From assembly GCF_900747795.2 (NCBI RefSeq), contig NC_041407.2, positions 25,857,379 to 25,921,378 on the forward strand: a stretch of DNA of 64,000 nt, read 5' to 3'. Source of the stretch: Erpetoichthys calabaricus (lineage: Eukaryota > Chordata > Cladistia > Polypteriformes > Polypteridae). Below are positions 32,905 through 44,472 of the stretch, one piece after another (the stretch's first letter is position 1; each line of letters opens with the position of its first letter). The position numbers were made by a program, and so were the translations under genes. The notes under the pieces are model-generated. The model saw nothing but the letters and a program-made list of their open reading frames with translations, was not told where the DNA came from and ran no database searches.

Positions 32905-33600
32905 CATACAATAATAATAAGTTTTATTTATATAGTGCCTTTCCAATGCACCTCACAGAGTTTCATAAAGAAACAGCAGGTTTGTGTAACATTGTGTACA
33001 GATGTTTTCTGAACAGAACATTAAAACGGATAGATACAGGATATACAAAAGCATTAAATAGAATAAAAGACAACAAACCGGAGTAAAATACTAAAAGCCT
33101 AGCAAATAACGTCATGTGTGATATAACACACACACAAATTATACTGAGCATATGGACAGAGAGGAAGACTGAAAGAGAAGGCAAAATGTCAGGTTAAGTT
33201 AAAAGCCTTCCTGAACAGAGGAGTATTTAGTTATTTTATAAAAGAATTAATTGAATCCGCTGATCTCATTAATTTCAGAAGGTCATTCCAAAGTCTGGGC
33301 GCTGTACAGCTGAAGGTCCTGTCAGAGTGCAGGTTAGTGTGTGGCACAACAAATGGCCAGAATCGGAGGACTTTAGTGGGCGAACAGGAGCAAAGTGATG
33401 GTGAGGGTCACTGATGTAGTCCTGTGTGAGGCCATTTAAAGCTTTATAGGATGATAGAATTTTATATTCAATCCTGTAAGACACAGGTAGCCAGTGGAAG
33501 TGAATTAGGATGGGTGTTATATGCTCACTGATGCTGGTCCACGCTGAGACTCTTGCAGCAGATGTGACATCCACCCCTGCTCTGTACTATCACAAAGTTT
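32905..33600 (-). mobile_element. LINE 3' fragment
   Basis: A minus-strand frame near 33275-33574 reads HITPILIHFHWLPVSYRIEY followed by KILSSYKALNGL and APVRPLKSSDSG. This is the C-terminal block common after fish LINE reverse transcriptases. The 3' end at 32905-32940 reads, in complement, 'ggcactatataaataaaac' followed by TTATTATTATT, a usual LINE tail. It is truncated at 5' and broken. Confidence 0.7.
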
Positions 33601-33802
33601 CTGAAAGTCGTCTGTGTGGAGTTGAGTGACAAAAATACAGAGGTAGTGGAAGTGTAATGAAGTGAGAAAGGAGATGTGTAGTTTAGTCACTTTGAGGGGT
33701 TCGGCTGCTGGACTTAACAGAAAACAGACGATGTTGGATTTGAATCTTGCCAGTTTCTCTGAAATTCTTTGTCCTAGCAGGACTATCTAACTGTCTATGT
33801 GA

Positions 33803-34010
33803 CGAATGAGAAGTGAAACAAAAGGACACCTTTTTACTGGCTAACTGAATAGATTACAATGTGTAAGCAATCGGGGCAACTTAGGCCCCTTACTTCGGGC
33901 AAGTTGGACTACCACTTGCCTGAAGGTCTCGAGTTGCCTCGAAAGCTTACATATTGTAATCTTTTAATTTCGTCAATAAAAGGTGTCATTTTGCTTCACT
34001 TCTCATTGCA
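33803..34010. mobile_element. Palindromic foldback element
   Basis: Two arms of about 100 bases are complementary with few differences. 'gaatgagaagtgaaacaaaa' at 33804 pairs with 'ttgcttcacttctcattgc' ending near 34009, 'agattacaatgtgtaagc' pairs with 'cttacatattgtaatctt', and 'cttcgggcaagt' near 33894-33905 pairs with 'acttgcctgaag' near 33913-33924. Only about 8 bases lie between the arms. No coding. A half-copy lies at 42657-42722. The family is unknown. Confidence 0.75.
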
Positions 34011-37000
34011 TCCATAATGGCTAACACTGTACATCACCCTACTACTACCGACTGTGTGGGAAATGCTTTTCTGCACCTGATTTTCAGGGATTAGTGATGT
34101 TTGCAAAGAGGATTTGGGTTGCTGTGGTTTGGTTAAGATGCAAAATCCTACCAGTAAGACATATGGTGTGTTTTTCTTTTGATTTTTTTTTTTTAAGTGT
34201 GTTTAAATGCGATGAATAGTCCCAAGTAGCATCCAAGACGTAGCAAGAGTACATTCCAGTGTAATCCAGGTCCGTGATAATCAAGGCAATTATGCGGGGG
34301 TATCCTTGTTTTGCTGCTTGCTGTTTTTTCCCCCCTCTGGCTGCTTGGTAGATTAAGGTGAATTCTGAAATCCAAAACCTGACACCCCAGCAGATGACTA
34401 ACAGACAGGATATATTGCTGTGCAGTGGCTCGGCTCTCTTGACCGAGGGCTTCTCTGTGAAGCTCAGTTTACATGAAGTTACTGTGATAACCAAGCGAGT
34501 TTCTCTCTATATTCGGGGGAAAAAAAACTGCCTCTCCTGTTTAATGCAATTATTGCATCTCTTCCCAAAGCATGCCTCATTGGACAAATGGGTCAGCTCC
34601 TTTCTCTTGGAAACAACTGGGAATAAAATGCTGTTAACAAGCCTGTGCTGTACATACATTGTGTTGTCTCATTAAGAAGTGAATTCAAATGGTCATTTAG
34701 TAATGTAAAGGTCATGTTTTTTTTAACTACTGGTAATTTAAATACTAATTTTATGAATAGGGTCAGAGCAGTTGAAGGAGGTGATGGTGAAGACGGGCCT
34801 GTTGGGCAGACAGGATGGCGATAGTTATGACTCTTCAACTATACAGAAAGAGAAAAATGTGCCAAAAGTCAGCAGCCACTAAATATGGCCCATGAGCCTT
34901 TTGACAACCGTCAACCCTTGGCAGTGTGGGGGAAGAGTGTGATGCAAAATTTGTCTCGTCAGAGTGGCTCATTCTGCAAGTCAGAATACTGAAAGAGGCT
35001 CCAGTAGGCTGCCTGCCTCATCTGGGACGTGGCATTCTGTGCAGAGTTTGTATTTATGTATGTGTGTGTGTGTGTGCTTGTTTCTTGAGTTTTCTTTTTG
35101 CTTTTACGCCTGTCTCCATCTATTTTTAACAGCTGCTTCCTGAGGACAACATAGTGTTTGAAAGCAGACAAGGAGGTAATGAGAAATTATTGAGCTTAGC
35201 CACATGCCCAACTGAAATGCCAGTGTAAAGTCGCAGCGTCCTCCACCCCTTTGGGTTGAAAGAAGTATTTTCAGAGGGCTCTGTGTGTATCTGAACACCA
35301 TGTGATTTGGGGGATTAGGGTGGGCAGTTGAATAGGCGACACTTTTACTGACATAAGAGAAATGGGATGTATGTGGGTGAGGTGACTGCTGCGCCTGTCC
35401 ATTTCCCGCAGATGAGTGGTCTGTTTACATTTCTGTAATATCAAATTTCTAGCAGGTTTCCTTGAACATGAAAAATATCAGTACTTCCTTTAAAGGAAAT
35501 TTCTTGCCAGCAGAGAAGTCTGGAGGGGTGGGCAGTCCTGGAAGGCTTTGTTTGTTTGTTACTTCTAAAACTCTCCTCCCTGTTTGACCCTTCCCCTGTC
35601 CCTCCTGGCCCTGAATCAGGTACATTTGAGAAGCCCCTTGTGTGTGCATCTGTCGTTTTGGGCAGACAAGTGGACGACTAGGGCTTCCTCTGCTGATTCA
35701 GAAAGCATATTACCCTGTGCCCCCTCCCACCACCACCACCAGTGTTGCTGTCTGGACTGTCTGCTTGTGGCGTCGCTCTGTGCTGCCGGCCAAGTCTGGA
35801 GCGCTTATGCCAGAGAAAGCGAAACTGTCGAGACCTGTTTACATTCCTGGAAGTGAAAGAGACCTCCTCACATATTGGATCTTCTTTAGTAAGAGCAGGG
35901 GTCTTCCCCAGAGTGTTGAGCAAGATTTGGAGTATTTTGTTTAGCTCTAATAGTTTGTGGCATTGCTTTGGACCCTGACTGGCCCTTTTGAAAGGCAATT
36001 TATGGAAAGGAGTTGTAAATATGTCAGTTAGTGGCTGTTTTATGTACATTTAAGAATGTCGTATGAAGTGAGCCCACTTTGTCAGGCCACGGCAGACAAC
36101 AAAAAAATGGTGTTCTTCAGGTGACTGATCCCTGCAAAATCAGTGTCCTGGCAGCTGCCGCCAAATAGGAAATGATTCATCGTCTTTGAATGGGATGAGA
36201 TCTGTATGGGGATGATTTTAAAAATTCAAGCAGTTCTCTGTGTTGTAGAGCCTCTGAGGGGTGAGCTTCCCTCTCTTTCTTACTAATTGGTCAACCCCTT
36301 TTTTTAATTTATTAGCATAATTTTTATGGTGTTTTATAGGGACCAAAGAATTTCACAACTTTTTTTCTTCTTTAAGCTTGACACAGACAATGTAAATTGC
36401 GTCCGTTATGTCAGAGGTGTTATGAAGGGCATGTCCAAAGATGTTACAGCATAATGACGGCGTAATGGTTAAGCTGCTTATCCTGTGTATGCCTAAGGGA
36501 CACCTGAAATTAGCCAGAGGTAAACAGGAACCTTAATTAAGCCATTTATTAGTTATTAATCACATAAGCTTGATACAAGCAAGTATACTGTATTAGGGTC
36601 AAATGTTCTAACAAATACCTTGACATTAAAAATTGTGTTTACACTGGAAATTCATATGTATCCATAAAGCAAGCACAGTGACTTTATGTATAATTTGGCA
36701 CATTTACTTTAATACATTGATGTTTAAAAATTGCAAAACAGACTTTTGGTGGGGCCAAAGATTTGCTTTGCCAGGCAGCCCAAAAATATTTGGGTTTGAT
36801 TCAAGTTCACCACATTGTGCCGGTGAACAGCCTGCAAAAGTCCATTGAGTTCATATTGTGCATTTGAACTCCATCTGGCTTTATTTATGCTAGTTCATGC
36901 AGACGTGTGTAATAATGTGCAAAGGTCTTGGGCTACCAAACAACATCATTTTCTGAATAGTGTTTACTTGTGCCTGAAAATACCTGCTGCCATTAGAATA

Positions 37001-37769
37001 AAAAGTAATGAGCATGTTTATCATAAGACAGTATTTCTGTGGTCTCCTTTTGAATGTAAAACTGAAGATGTTCATCTTTGGTATACTGCTGTATGTATAT
37101 ATAGTAGTCCTGTGACTAATTCTTCCAAGAATTTCTTTATTCCCCCAAGAGCTTTTAAACTTTTATTTTGACTTTGACATTGCTTTTTTGCTCTTTACCC
37201 TCTTCAAGTGATCCCACACAGCTTCCATTGTATTCAAAGCTCCCAGGTGTTCTGTCTGCAGACTTCTACACTGAGTAAATCTTGTGCTTGCAGTGCATTT
37301 GGGGGAGGAAGAGGGTCATGATTGTCCTGAAGGTACAGTGTGATCAATCAAAATCTTTTTCTGTTTCTTAGTGGTCGTCATTCCATCTATTTTGACCAGA
37401 TCCCCTAAAACCATTGGCTGAAATTCACCCAGACCATGGCAAAGCTTCCACCAGAAGGCTGCAGATAGGCATCCGTGTCATTCACATCCACTCTACGTCT
37501 GACATAGTTGTGTATTTGTGAATCAAAAATGGCAAATTTGTACTCCTCACTGTATTAGACGTTATGCCACTGGATGTCACTCCGTGCTTTTTGGGTTTTC
37601 TTGTACTGCAGTCTCTTCTTCTTGCCTTTCTGCAAAAATGGATTCTTTGCTGCAACACACCGTACAAGACAATTTCTTGTACACCATCTTTATTCTCTTG
37701 CTGTCTGAGGTAAGAAAAGAAAATAGAAATGCAAAGAATCGCTTATCTAGAAGTTAATGTAGGAAGAAA
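34011..37769. other. SMURF2 intron 1, nothing recognised
   Basis: Unique-looking sequence with a TG microsatellite at 35056-35076. Open frames up to 136 codons were inspected; none resembles a known protein. Confidence 0.5.
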
Positions 37770-38730
37770 TTAACACTTTGAGGGCTAAATGTTTCTCTCC
37801 AAAAAACTGTTTTCTGAAAAGCGCACAAAGCAATGGTGTCACACACAAATCAACATAAAACGTATGTTGCTGCATGCTGTGGCTGCTGTTGGCGCCTGTT
37901 TGGTGTCTCTGGCAGCAGCGGCTGCGCTGGGTCAGCTCAATGTTCAGCAGGAATGTGTGACGGGCTGTCTTTCTTCGCACCTCCAGTGGTAGTCGTAGTG
38001 CGACACATTCTGGTTTGTACCTCTTGTCATCGTAAGTGGCGGTCCTCCCAGTGGGGGCGGAGTGGTGGCTCTGAGGCTAAGGGTCTACACTGGCATCCCG
38101 AAGGTTGCTGGTTCGAATCTCCATCACTGCCAAAAGAGATGCTACTCTGCTGGGCCCTTGAGCAAGGCCCTTAACCTTCAATTGCTCCAGGGGCGCTGTA
38201 CAATGGCTGACCCTGCGCTATGACCCCAAGGGGTATGCGAAAAGATACATTTCACTGCGTGTTGTCCTGTATAACTATGTATGTGACAAATAAAGAATTA
38301 TTAGGAGAACTTTGTCAATAGGCACATCAGCTATACAAACGTGTTCAGCACTACAATCGGTTGGTGAACAATCGGATGATGCCAGTACCTCACTTTCATT
38401 TTCGATCTCCATCTCTAGATCACTCATCAAAATTGGAGGGTGACGCATCAGAGTCCAATTCAGCAGTAATATGCTAAATGTCATCCACGGAGTATTTTGC
38501 TTTTGCACATTCGCTTTGGTCTCTCGCCAGATGTCGATGCCATTTTAGAGGTTGTTTGCTCTTTGCTACTCACGGACACACAGGGAGTTGAGGTCAACAA
38601 AGCTAGCTTTCATTCTAGCAAAGAGAGTTGAACTAAAATGTAACATTGAGTTTTGTTACAGTTTACAGCTGATTACAGTCTACTACTCCTGAATTTCAAC
38701 TAAAGTCGACATCTGACTTGAAAGAGTTAA
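37770..38730 (-). mobile_element. piggyBac-like deleted element, carrying a SINE
   Basis: TTAA lies at both edges (37770-37773 and 38727-38730), followed inwards by cactttgagggctaaatg on the left and, in complement, ctctttcaagtcagatgtcg on the right, imperfect terminal repeats. On the minus strand near 38420-38510 a frame reads AKAKYSVDDI then ELDSDASPSNFDE, the style of the N terminus of piggyBac transposases. The catalytic part is absent. A tRNA-derived SINE sits inside at about 38053-38302. Confidence 0.5.
38053..38302 (+). mobile_element. tRNA-derived SINE (family B), full head
   Basis: A polymerase III A-box-like tggctctgaggc lies at 38066-38077 and a B box ggttcgaatct at 38110-38120. 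The body includes 'gggcccttgagcaaggccc' and 'ctccaggggcgctgtacaa', and the tail ends in 'aataaagaattatta'. Related copies lie at 43174, 52254 and 58090. The core resembles V-type SINEs of fishes, but the exact family is uncertain. Confidence 0.8.
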
Positions 38731-40221
38731 TTATGTAAGCATTAATGTGTAAGAGTGTAGCGAGAACAATCTGTCCTCAGTATTTACATTAAACTTAAAA
38801 AGAACCTCACAGCTGCACATTATAATAATTCAGTGTTTTTCTAACACTGATCAGACTGCTGTCTGTTGTATTCTGTAGTGCCAGCAATTTTACCTTCAGA
38901 CTCTCCATTGGGTCCTTCATTGAAAAAGGTTAGATTTAAGAAATGTACAGAGACGCTCCATAGCCAGCAGCCAATAGGACACTGATCTGGGACTTAGTAC
39001 GTCACTATTGAGCCACCACAAGTCTGTTTGGGCCACATTTTTACCTACATGATATTTTAAATTACTAAAATAGGGGCAAGTATTTAATGTAGTCTATTAA
39101 TGCACATATTTGCATTCTGTTGTCACTAATTTTTGTGTAACATTCACATCTACAAAAATATTTAACAACTGGATAACTTGACATTTCGAAGTAACAAAAA
39201 AAAAAAATGTAAAGCTACTCCAACTTTTAAATCTGTTAACTAAAGCAGGCATCACCTTACAGGACTTCTAGTCGGAGGGGATGTCAAACTTGATGGTTGC
39301 AGTTGCTGACCTCATTGCGTGAGGATGTCCGAGTACATGACTGTGAATCACAAGGGATACCAAACTACACAACTCCATTATGACTTTCCATCACAGGATC
39401 ACAATTACAAAGTATCATGAGTGGACCCCTTTTTCTATGCACCAACAATATGCACCCTGATTGCGCTGGTGCTGTGTATGACTGCTTTCCAGGTATAAGG
39501 TATGAGTTCAAGTGGAATTTTTTTTTCTTCCATTCTGTCATGGTATGTTAAACATCAGACAATCAAGCCTGTCTTCTGTTTGCGAGGTCCACAACATATG
39601 CTTGTCTGTTTTCTTCTCATTGCACTTTAAGCTGAGCATTACTTGTCTTGCAAGTTGCACTAAGAACACACATGATAGCAAACAGCATCCGAAATTCTTT
39701 ACAAATACATTTGGTGGCCGTGTTACAAGTGTTTATATCTATTTATTTATTTATTAATTTTTTTACAGTTGGAGCTCAGACAGGTTAAGTGACTCACTAA
39801 TTGTTACACACAGAACTAACAGTTGGTAGAGACTAAACCAGTCACCTTGGCCATACTGCAGTCTCTAAACAGCTTTTGGTACCCAGCGGTTGGTACTTGG
39901 TATTGCTGGTATCTGTTGGCAGTGTAAAATTACAGCTGGGATCATAACTACATGCTTTGCAGCTAATATTGCAGTTGCCTGTTCAGTGTGTCAACATAGA
40001 CCAATCAATCAGAATTCCCTACTTCTAAATCAGTGTTGCATATCTTCTAATTTATTTATAATTTAATGTTTGTTTTACTTGGAAGCACGAATGAGCCCCC
40101 GTGCACATTAAATTGCATGTTTTCCAAGTTTGAAATATTTTTGTTTTCTGTCTCTCAAATATTTGCTTTATGCTCTGATTTGTTTTGATTAAATGCTGCT
40201 GTTCAAGTGGTCATTTTTTAA
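38731..40221. other. SMURF2 intron 1, nothing recognised
   Basis: AT-rich sequence with an A run near 39196-39208 and TTTA repeats near 39738-39755. No element or exon was identified. Confidence 0.5.
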
Positions 40222-40560
40222 CCTTCTTAATCCAGACTAGGGTTTAGCTAGGGTTGATGGTTTGGAGCTTATCCCAGTCTTCATAGGGCGCAAGGCAGGA
40301 AGGAAGGAACAAATCCTGGACAGGGTGCCAGTCCGTTGCAGGGAGAACACACACAAATCATACATTAGGACCAATTTAGCATCACCAGTTCATTTAACCT
40401 GATGTCTTCAGGATACAGTACACCATGTATTTGAATGGTGCATTAGCTAATTTAAAGCAGTCTCCCATTTACAATTAAATAGACTACAGGTAATGCCAGT
40501 CCAGTTCTGGTCTCCTTACTGCGAGGTAGTTGTGCTACCACTGCTCCACCATGCCGCCCT
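40222..40560 (-). mobile_element. Old SINE copy (family A)
   Basis: It follows the layout of the copy at 41888-42233: 'agggcgcaaggcaggaagg', 'ggacagggtgccagtccg', 'acattaggaccaatttagca', and finally 'accactgctccaccatgccg' at the tRNA-like head. It has many substitutions and an internal insert around 40405-40500. Confidence 0.65.
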
Positions 40561-41873
40561 TGTACAGAGATACACGTGCTTTTCTTAAATACTAGTAAGT
40601 TACTTAAAGCATTAGTTCTAGTCCATGATCTTAGCTTTGCTAAGTCAGCCAGCCACTCTGCTGCACTATATGCTTCCTGTAGTTCACCATGTTATACACA
40701 AGCAATGAACATTGTTGTGGAGTGCAAAAAAAGTCTGGCAAGTAATCCATCCATAATAACATCACCTGTTCTGAGAATGGGATGTGTTGACCGAGGGAGT
40801 ACATTTGTCACAGAGGAAGTGTTGGGGGTGTCATCCAGGTCTCCTCTTTTAATGTTTACACAGTCCTTAACTAAAACAGTTCAATGGCATGTTCAGTAAA
40901 GCTAATATAAAAAAAAAATGGGTTAACCAAAATTAAATTAGGTTTTGTTGATCTTTTTCTGTGGTACTTCCAGTTTCAGGTAGGAGCTCCAGTCATGTCC
41001 GCTCTCTCCTGAGTGAGACACACCATGCCTGGAGCGTCCCTCTCTTTTATAATGGAGGGACTGCAGTGGGCGGAGTCAGTTCCCTTCTGTGGGCCGTTTT
41101 TCAGCACTGTAGGAGAAAGGGAGATTGTTACCATTGGCGACCACTCCTCTCATATCCCGATTATTTCAGATGAGCCTGCAAGGCATATACCTCAGACACA
41201 CATGCGTGACACGGGGTAACTTGATTAAAATGAAATTCATGCCAGTGCCACCGCAGAACATAGAAAAGAGGAGAAATTTTTGTAAGGGCCAATTTAATGG
41301 CTGATAGGTTTGTCAGAATGTAACATAATAAGTCCAAACAGCAGCTCCAGTTAGAATATGCTATGCTATACTAATGAGTCTTCTACCGTCATTTAAATAC
41401 TGGGAATGGTGGAGCCTCTAATATTGGTAGGTAGACCATTTCATAATTAGGGCCCTGCAGCTATAGTAGTGTTATTTATCCTTTGAATTTTGAGCAGGGT
41501 TGTAACTTGAGTTTACAATGTATGATTTAGAATATGAGCATTAAGAAGCTTTGTAAGGTAAAGGTTGGGCTCTAAGCCATTTAGAAATTTAAAGTCAAAA
41601 TGAAGGCTGTAAAATTTACTTTAAGGTGATCTAGAGGAAAATGTGGTGATTTAACAATAGGAGTAATGTAGTCATACTGTCTAATTACCATTGCTGCTTT
41701 GTTTTAAATTAACTGCATGGTAGTAGCTAAAGAGCCTAAATAGAACGAACTACAAGTCCGTTCTGATTGATATACATAAATGAACTAGTCTTTTGTGGAT
41801 TTTTTTTTTTTTTAATTTTGGTGTATTTCTATGCTGGAGACAAGTATCAAAGTAAGAGGAAGTGACAAAGGCT
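40561..41873. other. SMURF2 intron 1, nothing recognised
   Basis: No recognisable element or exon. A short A run lies at 40910-40917 and a T run near 41800-41813. Confidence 0.45.
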
Positions 41874-41887
41874 AAATCAGTCTAACA

Positions 41888-42233
41888 TCCATCCATCCAT
41901 TTTCCAACCCGCTGAATCCGAACACAGGGTCACGGGGGTCTGCTGGAGCCCATCCCAGCCAACACAGGGCACAAGGCAGGAACCAATCCCGGGCAGGGTG
42001 CCAACCCACCGCAGGACACACACAAACACACCCACACACCAAGCACACACTAGGGCCAATTTAGAATCGCCAATCCACCTAACCTGCATGTCTTTGGACT
42101 GTGGGAGGAAACCCACGCTGACACGGGGAGAACATGCAAACTCCACGCAGGGAGGACCCGGGAAGCGAACCCAGGTCCCCAGGTCTCCCAACTGCGAGGC
42201 AGCAGCGCTACCCACTGCGCCACCGTGCCGCCC
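41888..42233 (-). mobile_element. Full-length tRNA-derived SINE (family A, DANA-like core)
   Basis: On the minus strand it begins GGCGGCACGGTGGCGCAGTG (A box) with a B box ggttcgcttccc. Next comes the block 'gtttgcatgttctccccgtg' and 'cccacagtccaaagacatgc', shared with zebrafish DANA-type SINEs, and it ends in GGATGGATGG. A perfect 14-base target duplication, aaatcagtctaaca, lies at 41874-41887 and 42234-42247. It is the best-preserved of five copies in the window and looks recent. Confidence 0.92.
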
Positions 42234-42656
42234 AAATCAGTCTAACAGTACCATAAAAAAGCAACTTTCACTAAAGCTCAGTAACATTATATCTCTGCAA
42301 CATAATTTAAAAAGCAGTTTGGTGCCGGTCATATTCTTGGCGTTTTCTTTTTTGGCTAAAGGCAGTAAACACTGTGCTACAGAATTGGGATGCCGTGATA
42401 CCAGAGATTTTGTAGTTAATACCAATGAAATTTCCTGATATTTCATACCTATTCAACACCATAGCAAATAAATCACTTTCATTTCATTGAAAGTACCTCC
42501 ATTATTCAAGTGAACAATTGTGCACCTTTTTATGTAATACAATATAAAATTTATCAATTTTAATCTTAACAGAAAATTTAAAATACTAGTATAGTAGTAG
42601 TTGCTCTGCTATCATTTAAGGAAAACTAGTATTGACATTCATAAATATGAAATTAC

Positions 42657-42722
42657 TTGCATATTGTAATTTTTTTAGTTAGCCAATAAAAGGTGTCATT
42701 TTGCTTGGCTTTTCTCTCTAAT
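42657..42722 (+). repeat. Half-copy of the foldback element
   Basis: 'catattgtaat' followed by 'ccaataaaaggtgtcatttt' and 'gcttggcttttct' matches the right arm of the palindrome at 33803-34010. Only one arm is present. Confidence 0.6.
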
Positions 42723-43173
42723 GCAAACCTTGAATTTAGTGTTTGATAGGTAAGTGAATTCCCTCTGAGTAATAACAAGTTTCTGTGTGTTATCATTGGG
42801 GGGGATTTCAGCACAGGATTTATGAACAAATCATATCATTGTAGACAGCTTGATTTATCTTACCATGTGCAATTTTATTCTGATATTCTCTCTCCAAAAT
42901 ACTGTCAATTCTAAAAATTAAAAAAAAGTATTGAATTGGTGAATTCCAAGATAATTCAGGATAGTTTCATTTAAATAAACTCTTTAAAGCCGTTTTAATA
43001 GGTTAGGAGTATGGACCCGAGTGTAGCCTTGTAACGGGTGACACCTCAGCACCATAATTTGAATGGATAGAACAGTGTGAGGTTTTCCTGCCACCAACCC
43101 CCGAGTTTTCCCCTGTAAGTTGGAGGTCTTGCTTACGAGGCTGGATGGATGCAGGTTAATGTCACAGCCAAGA

Positions 43174-43309
43174 CGGAGCAATTGCAGTTTAAGGGCCTTG
43201 CTCGAGGGCCCAGTGGAGTGGAATCGCTTGTGGCATTTAGGAGATTCGAACCAGTAATCTTCTGATTGCTGGCGCAGATCCCTAGCCTCGGAGCCACCAC
43301 TCCGTTTTA
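43174..43309 (-). mobile_element. SINE copy (family B)
   Basis: In complement it shows the head cggagtggtggctccgaggc, a B box ggttcgaatct and 'gggccctcgagcaaggccc'. It lacks the 3' body of the copy at 38053. Diverged and truncated. Confidence 0.7.
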
Positions 43310-44472
43310 GCAACATCATACTTTTAAAATCTGGTTTGTCAGAAAATTCCTGTTAGGCTTCTAACGTGCTATTTTAAGATTTATATCTGCATCATTAGCT
43401 GGATTTTAAAAATTACTAAACAATAATTTAATGAACAAATTCAAATTGCAAATGTCACAAGTTCCTGCTGCTTTAATCGTTCAAATCTGTCCCTTTGATA
43501 CATTTGTCTCAACTTTAAGGCTTGCTGTGTAAAGTCATTCTTGTCCGTTTTACATGACTCTTATTATTCAAGAACTCTTTGTTGTTCTGTTTTCGGAGTA
43601 TTGTATATGAGTGATCAGACTTTAATTTCTTAACTTGCTTAATAATCCGGAATTAAAAACTGTAGTCCTGTTTAATTGTAATTGGGAGACTGCTTTAAAT
43701 TAGCTAATGCACCATTCAAATGTATGGTATACTGTACATGTATATGCTTTCTCTGAGTTCATCACATTTTAGGGATTATACTAATGAAAATGAATTTGCT
43801 ATCAAATACTAAATGACTGATCCACATTTTGCATTTTTAGATTTGTATTTAATGTCTTTTTTGTCTGTATTGCTATAACTGTGTATCTCTGCAATGTGTT
43901 TTGGTGCACTTTAAAGCACTAAATTAATTTTATTTTGATATTAACAAATATAACGGCTCATTTCATTTTTGGTGCAGATAAGCCAAGTAGCTGCTTAATT
44001 TAAAGCTTAGCTTTGACTTGCTACAACTGTTGTTAGCACTGCCGGTGGTGCCGTCTCATCCCACAGTCCTATATGCGTAGTTAAGCATGCGTGCAGAGTT
44101 TTCCCCTGCAACCTTGAACTCTATATGCTAGTTAGAAAATGAATGGACGCTCGGATGGATATCTGTAGACGTACAATCATTGAATGAATGCAAAGCCTCA
44201 TTCTTTATCTGGATTGTGTGGGATATAGTATTAAAAGGCGGTTATCAGTTCTTGTGACATCCCTATTACAAACTAGTTCACCTGTAAAGTATTGGTATGA
44301 TTTTTTTTTTTTTTTTTAAATATAAAAGAGAATTAATTGTTAAGTATGCATATGACTTTTTACTAAGCAAGACATTTATTAAGTATGCTTAACTGTTTTC
44401 AAGCTATACTGTAATTGTTTCATTGTTAGTGGTTGTGTGTTACTTTTTTGGTAATAAGTTTATTGTTATGTA
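43310..44472. other. SMURF2 intron 1, nothing recognised
   Basis: AT-rich, with a T run near 44302-44317. No element or exon identified. Confidence 0.45.

Noticed and set aside
34084-34494. 136-codon minus frame
   Set aside because: Includes YTGMYSCYVLDA, which faintly recalls an immunoglobulin strand, but no splice-consistent exon or second supporting block was found.
38110-38120. Polymerase III B box suggesting a tRNA gene
   Set aside because: The surrounding sequence does not fold as a tRNA and recurs as a SINE family at four places.
41998-42438. 146-codon + frame and 112-codon minus frame near 41877-42438
   Set aside because: Both are translations of the full-length SINE. The same protein-like text appears in the copy at 19881.
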